From contig NZ_JAEHFW010000004.1 in NCBI RefSeq assembly GCF_016522075.1, forward strand, positions 1 through 64,000: a stretch of DNA of 64,000 nt, in the 5' to 3' direction. Each line of letters opens with the position of its first letter. Position 1 is the first letter of the stretch. Positions 23,986 through 32,506 of this stretch are shown here, one piece after another. The DNA is from Mucilaginibacter segetis (lineage in GTDB: Bacteria > Bacteroidota > Bacteroidia > Sphingobacteriales > Sphingobacteriaceae). The translations under genes were made by a program, and so were the position numbers. The notes beneath the pieces were generated by a model. It was not told the DNA's origin, searched no databases, and saw nothing but the letters and a program-made list of their open reading frames with translations.

Positions 23986-24348
23986 ATGGATATCAAAGGT
24001 AAAGTACATGAAGTATCGGCAACTATGCAGGTTACCGAGTCGTTAAAAAAGAGAGAATTGATAGTTGAATATATCGAGAACCCGCAATATCCCGAGTATT
24101 TAAAATTTGAAGCTATACAGGATCGTTGTAACTTACTGGATAATGTTAAGGTTGGGGATGATGTGGAAGTGTTCTTTAATTTAAGGGGCCGCCCATGGAC
24201 AGATAAAAACGGTAAAAAATCTTATTTTAATTCGTTACAGCTGTGGAGGCTTAACGTATTAACCGGTGGTGGCGCCAGTGCTTCACCTGAGTATGCTCCG
24301 CCTGCTGATATCAGCTCGGCTCCTGATGATGACGATCTGCCGTTTTAA
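23986..24348 (+). CDS. DUF3127 protein with SSB-like acidic tail
   Basis: This 120-residue protein matches DUF3127, a small Bacteroidota family with an OB-fold-like beta core (KGKVHEVSATMQVTES, then FNLRGRPWTDKNGKKSYFNSLQLWRL). A proline-rich linker follows, and the last residues are DDDDLPF, closely like the DDDIPF tip of single-stranded DNA-binding proteins that recruits repair and replication partners. Function is unproven, but OB fold plus tip suggests nucleic-acid binding with partner recruitment. A terminator follows. Confidence 0.88.
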   Translation: MDIKGKVHEVSATMQVTESLKKRELIVEYIENPQYPEYLKFEAIQDRCNLLDNVKVGDDVEVFFNLRGRPWTDKNGKKSYFNSLQLWRLNVLTGGGASASPEYAPPADISSAPDDDDLPF

Positions 24349-24380
24349 AATATATAATTGGAGAAAAATCCAATCGCTAA

Positions 24381-24416
24381 AAAAGCCTTTCCGAAAAATT
24401 TGGAAAGGCTTTTTTT
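24381..24416 (+). terminator. Terminator of the DUF3127 gene
   Basis: AAAAGCCTTTCC and its complement form a 12-pair stem with a nine-base loop, followed by a T run. Confidence 0.85.
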
Positions 24417-24552
24417 ATGATTATAATGACATCTTGATTTGATCCGTTTTAATGGCCATTTTTAAGGGTTTTGTAGCTTATGCTAAGTGCAGGGCGGCGA
24501 ATAACAAACGAAAGAAATGGTTATTAATCAATAGCTTAAATATAGCTTTATA

Positions 24553-24572
24553 AATTGTTAAAAATTGTTAAA
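24553..24572 (+). promoter_or_regulatory. Tandem 10-bp direct repeats upstream of the two-component genes
   Basis: AATTGTTAAA occurs twice with no spacer (24553-24562, 24563-24572). A repeat period of one helical turn is typical of OmpR-type response-regulator sites. It ends 26 bases before the -7 element. Confidence 0.45.
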
Positions 24573-24598
24573 AACCCTCATTCTACAATTATTTAAAA

Positions 24599-24606
24599 TA
24601 TTTTTG
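24599..24606 (+). promoter_or_regulatory. -7 element of the histidine kinase gene
   Basis: TATTTTTG matches TAnnTTTG exactly, ending eight bases before the ATG at 24615. The leader would be very short. Confidence 0.5.
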
Positions 24607-24614
24607 CTTAAAGC

Positions 24615-26420
24615 ATGAAGAGGAAAAGTATTGGTTTAATAATAGGATTGATGGGCCTTGCGCTGTTGGGCGTTGTGGCTATGCAATTATATTTTTTACG
24701 CCAGTCGTACCAAATGCAGTCAGAGCTTTTTAAAAGTTCGGTCAACGAGGCACTTAACAGCGTGGTTGCTAAAGTTGCCAAACAGGATGCCATTAATTTT
24801 CTGAATTCAAAAACAAAGAACGCCCAAAAGCTTGCGGAAGAAACTGCCTCACAAAAGGAAACGGAAATAAGTATAAATGGCAGTAATGGCGAAGGTGCTC
24901 CTGATAATCAAAACCAAACAAAGCGTGAACGTAAGCTGAAAATGCTGAGGGATAGTTTGCGGCACATGATCATGCAAAGGCAGGTGGAAGACCAGCTGGC
25001 TACCTTATCACAGCAGGGTACACTGCGTATTCGTATTGAGGAATTTACGGATGAGTTTGGAGACGTACATGGCCGGCTTATACCCGAGATAGTGAAATCA
25101 GGCCCGTTGCCGGTAAAGAAGAAATTATATAAATATGATACGCTCCGGTCTACTTATATCGATCCGCAGTTTGGCAAGCAGGTAATATCCGCCGTCAGAA
25201 TTAATCCGCTATGGCTACAGGAGCAGGAGCGGCTGCAAAAAGAACGGCAGTTTAAACAGGTGAAGAAAATGCTGGCTGCCGATTCACTGGAAAATGCGTC
25301 GCACACATCGCCGAAAATTAATGTTATTGAGAATTTGGCAGAGGAGTACCGCCAGTCGGGTGAACCACTGGACAAACGGCTTAATACGTTGTGGATAGAT
25401 TCGGTATTAAGGTTTGAACTGCATAACAGGGGGATATTTATACCATATAGTTATGAGGTAAGTACCGCCAACAGCGATTCACTTATATTTTCGAGTGCCC
25501 AGGATGTTAAGGGACTGAGGCCTAAGTTTGTTAATGATAAAACTTATCAAAAGGCAATATTCGGCAACCAGGTGATCAATGATCCGGGAAGGATAAAAAT
25601 ATATTTTCCGAAGCAGAACTCATTTATATTGGGCAACATGACCGCCAGTATGGCCACCACCGGCGGGCTGATATTTGTGCTTATACTGTGCTTTGGATAC
25701 ACTATTTTCTCGATACTTAAACAAAAGAAGATATCGGAGATGAAAATGGATTTCATCAATAACATGACGCATGAATTTAAAACACCGGTATCAACCATCA
25801 TGATAGCCAGCGAGGCCTTGAAAGACGAGGAGATAACGGAAGATAAAGCACGTGTGTTACGTTTGGCAAACGTTATTTACGAAGAGAATGTAAGGCTGGG
25901 CAGCCACATAGAGCGCGTACTGAATATTGCCCGTATTGAGAAAGACGATTTTAAACTGGATAAGAAACCGGTAGATGTTAACGAGATGATCACTATTGTG
26001 CTCGATAGCATGCAGCTTAAACTTCAAAAATGCGGCGCGGTTACCAGGTTAAAAATGGATGCAAAAAATCCGGTTATTATTGGCGATGAGTTACATTTTA
26101 GTAACGTGCTGTATAATCTTATTGATAATGCCATAAAATACAGCACTGATAATCCGGAAATTACTATTACAACGCAAAATAACAGCGGATATGTATTAAT
26201 AAAGGTTGCCGATAAGGGTATTGGCATGAACCGAGACCAGCAGGCGAAGATATTTGAGCAATTTTACCGTATACCCACCGGTAACCTGCACGATGTTAAG
26301 GGCTTTGGTTTAGGGTTAAGCTATGTTAACACCATAGTTAAAAGGCTTGAAGGTATGATAAGTGTACGATCTGAAAAGGAAAAAGGATCGGAGTTTGAAC
26401 TGAAATTTCCATTGGCATAA
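24615..26420 (+). CDS. RprX-like sensor histidine kinase
   Basis: This 601-residue kinase has an N-terminal membrane helix (about 8-28), a large periplasmic region (29-345) and a second helix (348-368). The H-box is THEFKTP with His386, and the ATPase domain has LYNLIDNAIKYS (N-box), DKGIGM (G1) and KGFGLGLSYV (G2). The periplasmic sensor has no recognised fold. Together with the OmpR-type regulator six bases downstream it resembles the RprX/RprY pair of Bacteroides. The inducing signal cannot be told from sequence. Confidence 0.9.
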   Translation: MKRKSIGLIIGLMGLALLGVVAMQLYFLRQSYQMQSELFKSSVNEALNSVVAKVAKQDAINFLNSKTKNAQKLAEETASQKETEISINGSNGEGAPDNQNQTKRERKLKMLRDSLRHMIMQRQVEDQLATLSQQGTLRIRIEEFTDEFGDVHGRLIPEIVKSGPLPVKKKLYKYDTLRSTYIDPQFGKQVISAVRINPLWLQEQERLQKERQFKQVKKMLAADSLENASHTSPKINVIENLAEEYRQSGEPLDKRLNTLWIDSVLRFELHNRGIFIPYSYEVSTANSDSLIFSSAQDVKGLRPKFVNDKTYQKAIFGNQVINDPGRIKIYFPKQNSFILGNMTASMATTGGLIFVLILCFGYTIFSILKQKKISEMKMDFINNMTHEFKTPVSTIMIASEALKDEEITEDKARVLRLANVIYEENVRLGSHIERVLNIARIEKDDFKLDKKPVDVNEMITIVLDSMQLKLQKCGAVTRLKMDAKNPVIIGDELHFSNVLYNLIDNAIKYSTDNPEITITTQNNSGYVLIKVADKGIGMNRDQQAKIFEQFYRIPTGNLHDVKGFGLGLSYVNTIVKRLEGMISVRSEKEKGSEFELKFPLA

Positions 26421-26426
26421 TTCAAT

Positions 26427-27119
26427 ATGAAAAAAATATTACTGGTTGAGGACGATCCTAATCTGGGCTTGCTGTTGCAGGATTACCTACAGCTGAAAGG
26501 TAAGTTTGATGTAGTGTTATGCAAAGACGGGGACGAAGGTTTACGGGCCTTTACCAAACAGACTTATGACCTGCTGATACTGGATGTGATGATGCCTAAA
26601 AAGGATGGTTTTACCCTTGGTAAGGAAATCAGAAAAATGAATGCGCAGGTACCCATAATTTTTGCCACAGCCAAGGGCATGATAGAGGATAAAACGCAGG
26701 CCTTTAATTTAGGCGGAGACGATTATATCACCAAACCATTTAGAATAGAGGAACTTTTACTGCGTATTAACGCTTTGCTTAAACGTGCAGATAACGCGGA
26801 GAAAAAAGCGGATGAAATGCCAACGCAGTTTAAGTTAGGAGGGTATGATTTTGATTATACCTCGCAGGTAATTACGCGGGGGGGCAACAGCCAGAAACTA
26901 TCTACCAAAGAGGCCGAATTGCTGCGCTTATTATGTTTACGAAAAAACGAAGTGCTTACACGCGAAGAAGCTTTATTAAATATTTGGCACGACGATAATT
27001 ATTTTAACGGCCGCAGTATGGATGTTTTTTTAAGTAAGATACGTAAGTATTTAAAGGATGATCCGGCTGTGGAGATCATTAATGTGCACGGTAAGGGGTA
27101 TAAAATGCTGATCAATTAA
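26427..27119 (+). CDS. OmpR-family response regulator (RprY-like)
   Basis: This is 230 residues. The receiver domain (1-120) has the acidic pair EDD at 8-10, the phosphoacceptor in LILDVMMP (Asp53), Thr/Ala in FATAKG and lysine in YITKPF. The DNA-binding domain (about 130-230) is a winged helix ending VHGKGYKM, as in OmpR. It pairs with the kinase encoded just upstream. Tandem repeats before that operon are a plausible binding site. Its stop overlaps the convergent VOC gene by three bases. Confidence 0.94.
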   Translation: MKKILLVEDDPNLGLLLQDYLQLKGKFDVVLCKDGDEGLRAFTKQTYDLLILDVMMPKKDGFTLGKEIRKMNAQVPIIFATAKGMIEDKTQAFNLGGDDYITKPFRIEELLLRINALLKRADNAEKKADEMPTQFKLGGYDFDYTSQVITRGGNSQKLSTKEAELLRLLCLRKNEVLTREEALLNIWHDDNYFNGRSMDVFLSKIRKYLKDDPAVEIINVHGKGYKMLIN

Positions 27120-27472
27120 TCATCGTCAGCCATATCCTCGCCGAAGTGGATGATATTGCCGTTGTTATCCAGAATACTGAATTGTTTCATTTTCCAGGGC
27201 ATTTCTTTCAGTTCTCCGTTGGGGTGTACCACGCCGTGAGGTTTTAATTCGGCATACAGCTTATCAACTTCAGTAACATTCACATAACAACCTGTGTTTT
27301 TAGCGATCTCTGCATCAGTACAGGGCCATAAATGAATATTGATATCATCGCGGCTAAATATCAGATATCCCTCCCAACTGGAATGGAAGGTAAACCCCAG
27401 CTTTTCTGTATAAAAGTTTATAGTATCATCCTCATTTAACGAGGCTAAAATTGGTACGGCCGATCTGAGCAT
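27116..27472 (-). CDS. VOC-superfamily protein
   Basis: This 118-residue protein shows the paired beta-alpha-beta-beta-beta modules of the vicinal oxygen chelate fold: LASLNEDDTINFYTEKLGF at the start and VNVTEVDKLYAELK then FSILDNNGNIIHFGE at the end. Such proteins include bleomycin-binding and glyoxalase-like members; a glutamate near the C-terminus fits the metal or ligand site. The substrate is unknown. It converges on, and overlaps by four bases, the response regulator gene. Confidence 0.85.
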   Translation of the reverse strand: MLRSAVPILASLNEDDTINFYTEKLGFTFHSSWEGYLIFSRDDINIHLWPCTDAEIAKNTGCYVNVTEVDKLYAELKPHGVVHPNGELKEMPWKMKQFSILDNNGNIIHFGEDMADDD

Positions 27473-27568
27473 TTTTTTAAGGATAACTATTATTCAAATA
27501 TAAGGCGAATTAATTTGCTTGTAACAACTTTGTTAATTCTGCCGAAGATTTTTACAGTTTAAATTAGA

Positions 27569-27576
27569 TAAGTTTG
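27569..27576 (+). promoter_or_regulatory. -7 element of the M28 peptidase gene
   Basis: TAAGTTTG matches TAnnTTTG, 27 bases before the ATG. No -33 box was seen at the usual distance. Confidence 0.4.
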
Positions 27577-27603
27577 TTTATTGCTTACTTAAACTGATCA
27601 AAT

Positions 27604-29172
27604 ATGAAATTAAAATTACTTTACACCTGTATTGTTTTTACAGGCTTAACGGGTTCTGTGTTAGCACAGGAGGCCGTTGACCAGGCTGCTGTTCAAAAGA
27701 TCCGCGAGGAAGGATTGAACCATTCCAAGGTGATGGAAACAGCCTTTTATTTAACTGATGTTGCCGGGCCGCGACTGGCAGGTTCACCCGGACTTAAACG
27801 CGCGCAAAACTGGGCGGTAAACCAGTTAAAGGCCTGGGGCATGTCGAACGCTAAATTAGAGCCCTGGGGCAAATTTGGCAAAGGCTGGGAAGTTCAGAAG
27901 AACTACGCTGCCATGACCGCACCTTACTATCACGCTATTATTGCCATACCTAAAGCATGGACTCCAGGTACAAACGGGCCCATAAAAAGCGAAGTAGTAT
28001 TGGTAAAAGCGGATACCGTAACCGATTTAGATAAGTACAAAGGCAAATTGCAGGGTAAGGTGGTGATTTTTGATACCGAAAATACACTGAACAGGACCTT
28101 TAAACCGGATGCGGCCCGATACACTGATGAAGAATTAGCTGAAATGGAAAACGCAGAAGCACAGCGTGGGGGTGGTGGCCGTCGTGCTTTTGACCGTAAC
28201 AACCCGCGTTTTGTTGCTATGATGAAAGCAAGGGCAATGCGTGGCGCTTTAAACGAATTTTTAATCAACGAAAAAGTTGGTCTTATTTTAAGCCAGGCAC
28301 GTGGTACCGATGGTACCGTATTTACTACTAACGGCGCATCATATGCCGATACCGCCAAAGCTGTGGCTCCAGAGCTGGAAACCAGCGGCGAAGATTATCT
28401 GCGTATTTTAAGATTGGTTAAAGCCGGACAGCATGTAGAGGTGGAAGCTGATATAAAAACCCGGTTTATAACTGATGATATGAACGGTTATAACGTAGTG
28501 GCCGAAATTCCTGGTACGGACAAAACCTTAAAAGATCAGGTAATAATGATAGGCGGCCACCTTGACTCGTGGCATGCGGCAACCGGGGCTACTGATAATG
28601 CTGCAGGCAGCGCGGTAATGATGGAGGCTATGCGCATTTTAAAAGCAATAGATTTTAAGCCGAAACGCACTATCCGTATTGCCTTATGGAGTTCAGAGGA
28701 GCAGGGTTTATTTGGTTCGCGTAATTACGTGCTTAACCACTTTGGCGATCCGGCTACCATGAAGTTAAAACCCGAACAAGCTAAGTTAGACGCTTACTAT
28801 AACCTTGATAACGGTACAGGTAAAATACGCGGTATTTACTTACAGGGCGACTCAGCAGCCGGGCCGATATTTAAGGCATGGTTCGCGCCGTTTAAAGACC
28901 TTGGAGCATCAACCGTTACCATTCGTAATACAGGCGGTACCGATCACCAGTCGTTTGATGCGGTTGGCCTGCCGGGCTTCCAGTTTATACAGGATGCTAT
29001 TGATTATGGCGCCCGTACCCACCACAGTAACCAGGATACTTATGATCGTTTAATTGAGGATGATCTGAAACAGGCAGCTACCATCGTAGCATCATTTGTG
29101 TATAATACATCGCAACGTACAGAAATGATACCCCGTAAACCCTTACCAGAGCCGCGCGGCGCAAGGAGGTAG
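27604..29172 (+). CDS. Secreted M28-family metallopeptidase
   Basis: This 522-residue protein has a signal peptide (1-22, ending VLAQ). A PA-type insert lies in the middle, and the M28 catalytic domain carries the two-zinc motifs: GGHLDSWHAATGATDNAAG, SSEEQGLFGS with the catalytic glutamate pair, LDNGTG and TDHQSFD. It probably removes amino-terminal residues from peptides in the periplasm or outside. No adjacent partner genes are seen, and a terminator follows. Confidence 0.92.
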   Translation: MKLKLLYTCIVFTGLTGSVLAQEAVDQAAVQKIREEGLNHSKVMETAFYLTDVAGPRLAGSPGLKRAQNWAVNQLKAWGMSNAKLEPWGKFGKGWEVQKNYAAMTAPYYHAIIAIPKAWTPGTNGPIKSEVVLVKADTVTDLDKYKGKLQGKVVIFDTENTLNRTFKPDAARYTDEELAEMENAEAQRGGGGRRAFDRNNPRFVAMMKARAMRGALNEFLINEKVGLILSQARGTDGTVFTTNGASYADTAKAVAPELETSGEDYLRILRLVKAGQHVEVEADIKTRFITDDMNGYNVVAEIPGTDKTLKDQVIMIGGHLDSWHAATGATDNAAGSAVMMEAMRILKAIDFKPKRTIRIALWSSEEQGLFGSRNYVLNHFGDPATMKLKPEQAKLDAYYNLDNGTGKIRGIYLQGDSAAGPIFKAWFAPFKDLGASTVTIRNTGGTDHQSFDAVGLPGFQFIQDAIDYGARTHHSNQDTYDRLIEDDLKQAATIVASFVYNTSQRTEMIPRKPLPEPRGARR

Positions 29173-29187
29173 TTTACGTTGAAATAA

Positions 29188-29226
29188 AAAAAGGCGATCA
29201 GGGAATATTTCTGATCGCCTTTTTGC
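29188..29226 (+). terminator. Terminator of the M28 peptidase gene
   Basis: AAAAAGGCGATCAG and its complement form a 14-pair stem with a nine-base loop and a T run. It is symmetric and may also stop the convergent HsdR-N gene. Confidence 0.88.
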
Positions 29227-29239
29227 TTTTGCGAATAAC

Positions 29240-30307
29240 TTATAAATATAAATCAAGAGCATCAAAAAACTGCTTTTTTAATTGATATAGTTCATTTAGA
29301 TCAGTGATTTCTGTTTTAACAAACTCTTTGTTATTGTTTATAATTGCAATTGTTTTTTTCTTTTCCGTGAAGTATAAGCGGCATATTGGTTTTCTGTTAT
29401 TATCATCTAACAATATAGCGCAGTAAGATTGGGCATCTCTCAAGTCAACTCTCTTTGGATCTATCTTCTCAGAAAGTATAGATTTAATTATTAAACACCC
29501 TACAATTTCATCTTCGGTTGTCTCAATATTATTACCATCAGAAATGTCTGTTTTTTGAGAGTCAATAACTGGAGTTAAGGATTCTTCTTTGTTAGTGTCT
29601 ATTTCTAAAGCTGATTTAAATCTTTCGTTTAATATATCATTTATGTAAATTGAACAAGCTCTCTTGGTAATTAGCTTAAACTGTTCTAATACCTTTTGAG
29701 TAACTGCACCGGGATAAACTTTTTTTGTGAAGTATTTTACGAATTCATCTGTAGGATCAGCAAATTCTTGATTTAATGCCTGTTTTATCTGGTTCAAATA
29801 TTTAAGTTCACTTGCAGTGTTTGTAATATTATCTACATCAAAATATGATTTATGAAACTTTCTGAGCTCAATAATTTCATTGTCTTTAATGTCAGTAATT
29901 TTGAATTCAAAAAATGGTTTCTCATCCATTTTATTCGGACTTGCTAAATCCGTATAAAACTTGAATTGAATACCATTTGTAAGTAGTCCAAACTTAGCCT
30001 CACTTGTGTGAAAATATCTAAATAATTGAGAATTATGCGGATTTAAATCTTGTGTGTAATGTTTGCATTCAATTAGTAGAATAGGCTTTCCATCGTTCAT
30101 AATTGCATAATCAACTTTTTCGCCTTTTTTTATTCCAATATCAGCAACGAATTCAGGATTAACCTCAAATGGGTTAAATACATCGTATCCAAGTAGTTGA
30201 ATAAATGGCATTATTAATGCATTTTTTGTTGCCTCTTCGGTTTGAATTTGGGTGCATAATTTTTCAACGCGCGATGCAAATTGAAGAATTTGATCTTTAA
30301 AGTCCAT
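29240..30307 (-). CDS. Lone HsdR-N-type nuclease-like protein
   Basis: This 355-residue protein starts with the N-terminal nuclease domain of type I restriction subunit R. The PD-(D/E)xK site is visible as Asp66 (KVDYAIM) and Glu80-x-Lys82 in LLIECKHY, with an upstream glutamate in TEEATKNA. The rest has no helicase motifs, so it is not a full HsdR. No hsdM or hsdS gene is nearby. Three sampled 60-base lines are 23, 23 and 30% GC against 48% in a sampled dxs line, suggesting transfer. Possible roles are defence or DNA repair; function is unknown. Confidence 0.85.
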   Translation of the reverse strand: MDFKDQILQFASRVEKLCTQIQTEEATKNALIMPFIQLLGYDVFNPFEVNPEFVADIGIKKGEKVDYAIMNDGKPILLIECKHYTQDLNPHNSQLFRYFHTSEAKFGLLTNGIQFKFYTDLASPNKMDEKPFFEFKITDIKDNEIIELRKFHKSYFDVDNITNTASELKYLNQIKQALNQEFADPTDEFVKYFTKKVYPGAVTQKVLEQFKLITKRACSIYINDILNERFKSALEIDTNKEESLTPVIDSQKTDISDGNNIETTEDEIVGCLIIKSILSEKIDPKRVDLRDAQSYCAILLDDNNRKPICRLYFTEKKKTIAIINNNKEFVKTEITDLNELYQLKKQFFDALDLYL

Positions 30308-30389
30308 GATTGATTTAAGTTTAGGTTAGGTTTACTATTTAGTAATCTGTAAGGTAGATTAAAATTTTGGGAAAAGGAATTGTTTATAA

Positions 30390-30425
30390 TGCAAAAAGCG
30401 ATAAGAAACTAATCCTATCGCTTTT
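30390..30425 (-). terminator. Terminator of dxs
   Basis: AAAAGCGATA and TATCGCTTTT pair around a 12-base loop and end in T on the minus strand, 25 bases after the dxs stop. Confidence 0.7.
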
Positions 30426-30449
30426 ACAATGAGTTTTTTATAAATTTTA

Positions 30450-32378
30450 TTATGAAGCTTTAGTATGTTTGTTGCGTTTAATTTCCTGCGCTTTTACTTT
30501 GGCAACAATTGCTGCCGCGTTGTATCCGCATTCGGCCCAAAGTTCGGGCTGTTCGCCATGTTCTATAATCCGGTCAGGAATACCTAAACGTATAATATTT
30601 GCTTTGTATTTATTGTCGGCCATAAATTCTAACACAGCGGTACCCATGCCGCCTTCAAGACATCCGTCCTCAACGGTTATTACCGTATTGAATTTTGCAA
30701 ATACCTCGTGCAACAATCCTTCATCAAGGGGTTTTACAAACCGGAGGTCGTAATGTGCCGGGTAATAGCCGTCATCGTTTAATTCTGCAGTAGCTTTTAC
30801 CACCTCGTTACCAATGGTGCCGATGGACAATATGGTAACATCTTCACCATCACATATTTTGCGTCCCTTGCCCACCGGTATAGCTTTGAAAGGGCGTTGC
30901 CAGTCAACCATTACACCGTTACCACGCGGATAGCGAATAGAGAAAGGGCCCATATCATTCTGCTGAGCGGTGTACATCAGGTTACGGAGTTCTTCCTCGT
31001 TCATCGGGGCGGATACCGTCATGTTGGGGATACAGCGCATATAAGCGAGGTCGTATGCGCCGTGGTGGGTTGGTCCGTCAGCTCCGGCAATACCGGCCCT
31101 GTCCAGGCAAAAAATAACATTAAGCTTTTGTATGGCTACGTCATGGATAACCTGATCATAAGCCCGCTGCATAAAGCTGGAATATATGTTACAAAACGGG
31201 ATCAGGCCTTGTGTAGCTAAGCCTGCCGAAAAAGTAACCGCATGCTGTTCTGCAATGCCCACGTCAAAAGCGCGGTTAGGCATTGCCTTCATCATCAGGT
31301 TAAGCGAGCATCCTGACGGCATTGCCGGAGTTATACCCATAATTTTAGGGTTTTGCTCAGCCAGTTCAATTATAGTATGCCCAAATACATCCTGATATTT
31401 TGGTGGCTGTGGCTTATCCTGTTTAGTTTTTTTTATTTCGCCGGTTATTTTATCAAATAAGCCGGGGGCGTGCCATTTGGTCTGGTCTTTCTCGGCTAGG
31501 GCGTAGCCTTTGCCCTTTACCGTAATGCAATGCAGCAGTTTTGGACCGGGGATATCGCGCAGATCGCGCAATAATTTTACCAGGTGTTTAACATCGTGGC
31601 CGTCAACAGGTCCAAAATACCTGAATTTTAGCGCCTCAAAAAAATTGCTTCTTTTAAGAAGGGTGCCCTTAATGCTTTTTTCCAGTTTCTTGGCTATTTT
31701 AAAAGCATCGGGCCCTATTGATGATATTTTTGCCAGCACGGTAGCAATATCATCCCTGAAACGGTTGTATGGGCGCGAGGTGGTAATATCCGTTAAATAT
31801 TCTTTAAGCGCGCCAACGTTAGGATCTATCGACATGTTATTGTCGTTCAGTATCACTAACAAATTACTATTCTCTATACCTGCATGGTTAAGCGCTTCAA
31901 AAGCAAGTCCGGCTGTCATGGCGCCATCGCCTATTACCGCTACGTGCTGCCTGTCGGTTTCGCCTTTGTATTGTGATGCTACGGCCATGCCTAACGCAGC
32001 GGAGATAGATGTAGAGGAGTGGCCCACACCAAATGTATCAAACGGGCTTTCCGCTCTTTTCGGGAAACCGCTTATACCGTTATGGACGCGGTTAGTATGA
32101 AAGGTATCGCGACGGCCGGTCAATATTTTATGACCATAGGCCTGGTGGCCAACGTCCCAAACTAACTGATCATAAGGGGTATTTAAAACATATTGCAGGG
32201 CTACTGTAAGTTCTACAACACCAAGGCTTGCGGCAAAGTGCCCGCCATTTACCGATACTACATCAATAATATACTGACGAAGCTCGTTACAAACCTTTTC
32301 AAGCTCTTCTTCCTTAACTTGCTTTAAATCAGTTGGGGAATTAATAGTTTTTAACAAATCACCTGCGGGTACCTGCAT
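30450..32378 (-). CDS. dxs: 1-deoxy-D-xylulose-5-phosphate synthase
   Basis: This 642-residue enzyme is full length. The N-terminal half has the thiamine diphosphate motif GDGAMTAGLAFEALNHAG, then NDNNMSI, and the central transketolase half has the EQHAVTFSAGLA motif. The family-typical ISGFPKR and HTNRVH segments are present. It joins pyruvate and glyceraldehyde 3-phosphate, the first step of the MEP isoprenoid pathway. No other MEP gene is in the window. A 19-base perfect palindrome lies between it and scpA. Confidence 0.97.
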   Translation of the reverse strand: MQVPAGDLLKTINSPTDLKQVKEEELEKVCNELRQYIIDVVSVNGGHFAASLGVVELTVALQYVLNTPYDQLVWDVGHQAYGHKILTGRRDTFHTNRVHNGISGFPKRAESPFDTFGVGHSSTSISAALGMAVASQYKGETDRQHVAVIGDGAMTAGLAFEALNHAGIENSNLLVILNDNNMSIDPNVGALKEYLTDITTSRPYNRFRDDIATVLAKISSIGPDAFKIAKKLEKSIKGTLLKRSNFFEALKFRYFGPVDGHDVKHLVKLLRDLRDIPGPKLLHCITVKGKGYALAEKDQTKWHAPGLFDKITGEIKKTKQDKPQPPKYQDVFGHTIIELAEQNPKIMGITPAMPSGCSLNLMMKAMPNRAFDVGIAEQHAVTFSAGLATQGLIPFCNIYSSFMQRAYDQVIHDVAIQKLNVIFCLDRAGIAGADGPTHHGAYDLAYMRCIPNMTVSAPMNEEELRNLMYTAQQNDMGPFSIRYPRGNGVMVDWQRPFKAIPVGKGRKICDGEDVTILSIGTIGNEVVKATAELNDDGYYPAHYDLRFVKPLDEGLLHEVFAKFNTVITVEDGCLEGGMGTAVLEFMADNKYKANIIRLGIPDRIIEHGEQPELWAECGYNAAAIVAKVKAQEIKRNKHTKAS

Positions 32379-32398
32379 GGATATTTTATAGCCTTTAT

Positions 32399-32417
32399 TA
32401 ACTTACAAAGTAAGTTA
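32399..32417. promoter_or_regulatory. Palindrome between dxs and scpA
   Basis: TAACTTAC-AAA-GTAAGTTA has perfect eight-base arms and a three-base centre. It lies 21 bases upstream of dxs and contains a near match to the dxs -7 element on the minus strand. It is a candidate operator. Confidence 0.45.
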
Positions 32418-32494
32418 TTTTATTGATATAATCAGAATATGGTAAAGGTAAATATTGTTTTTAAATTAACAATTTAATATATGTTAATAAGCTG

Positions 32495-32502
32495 TATTTT
32501 TG
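32495..32502 (+). promoter_or_regulatory. -7 element of scpA
   Basis: TATTTTTG matches TAnnTTTG, only four bases before the scpA ATG, which implies a nearly leaderless message. Confidence 0.5.
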
Positions 32503-32506
32503 AGCT

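Noticed and set aside
29240-30307. A full type I restriction system
   Set aside because: Only an HsdR N-terminal-like domain is present; no helicase motifs, hsdM or hsdS nearby.
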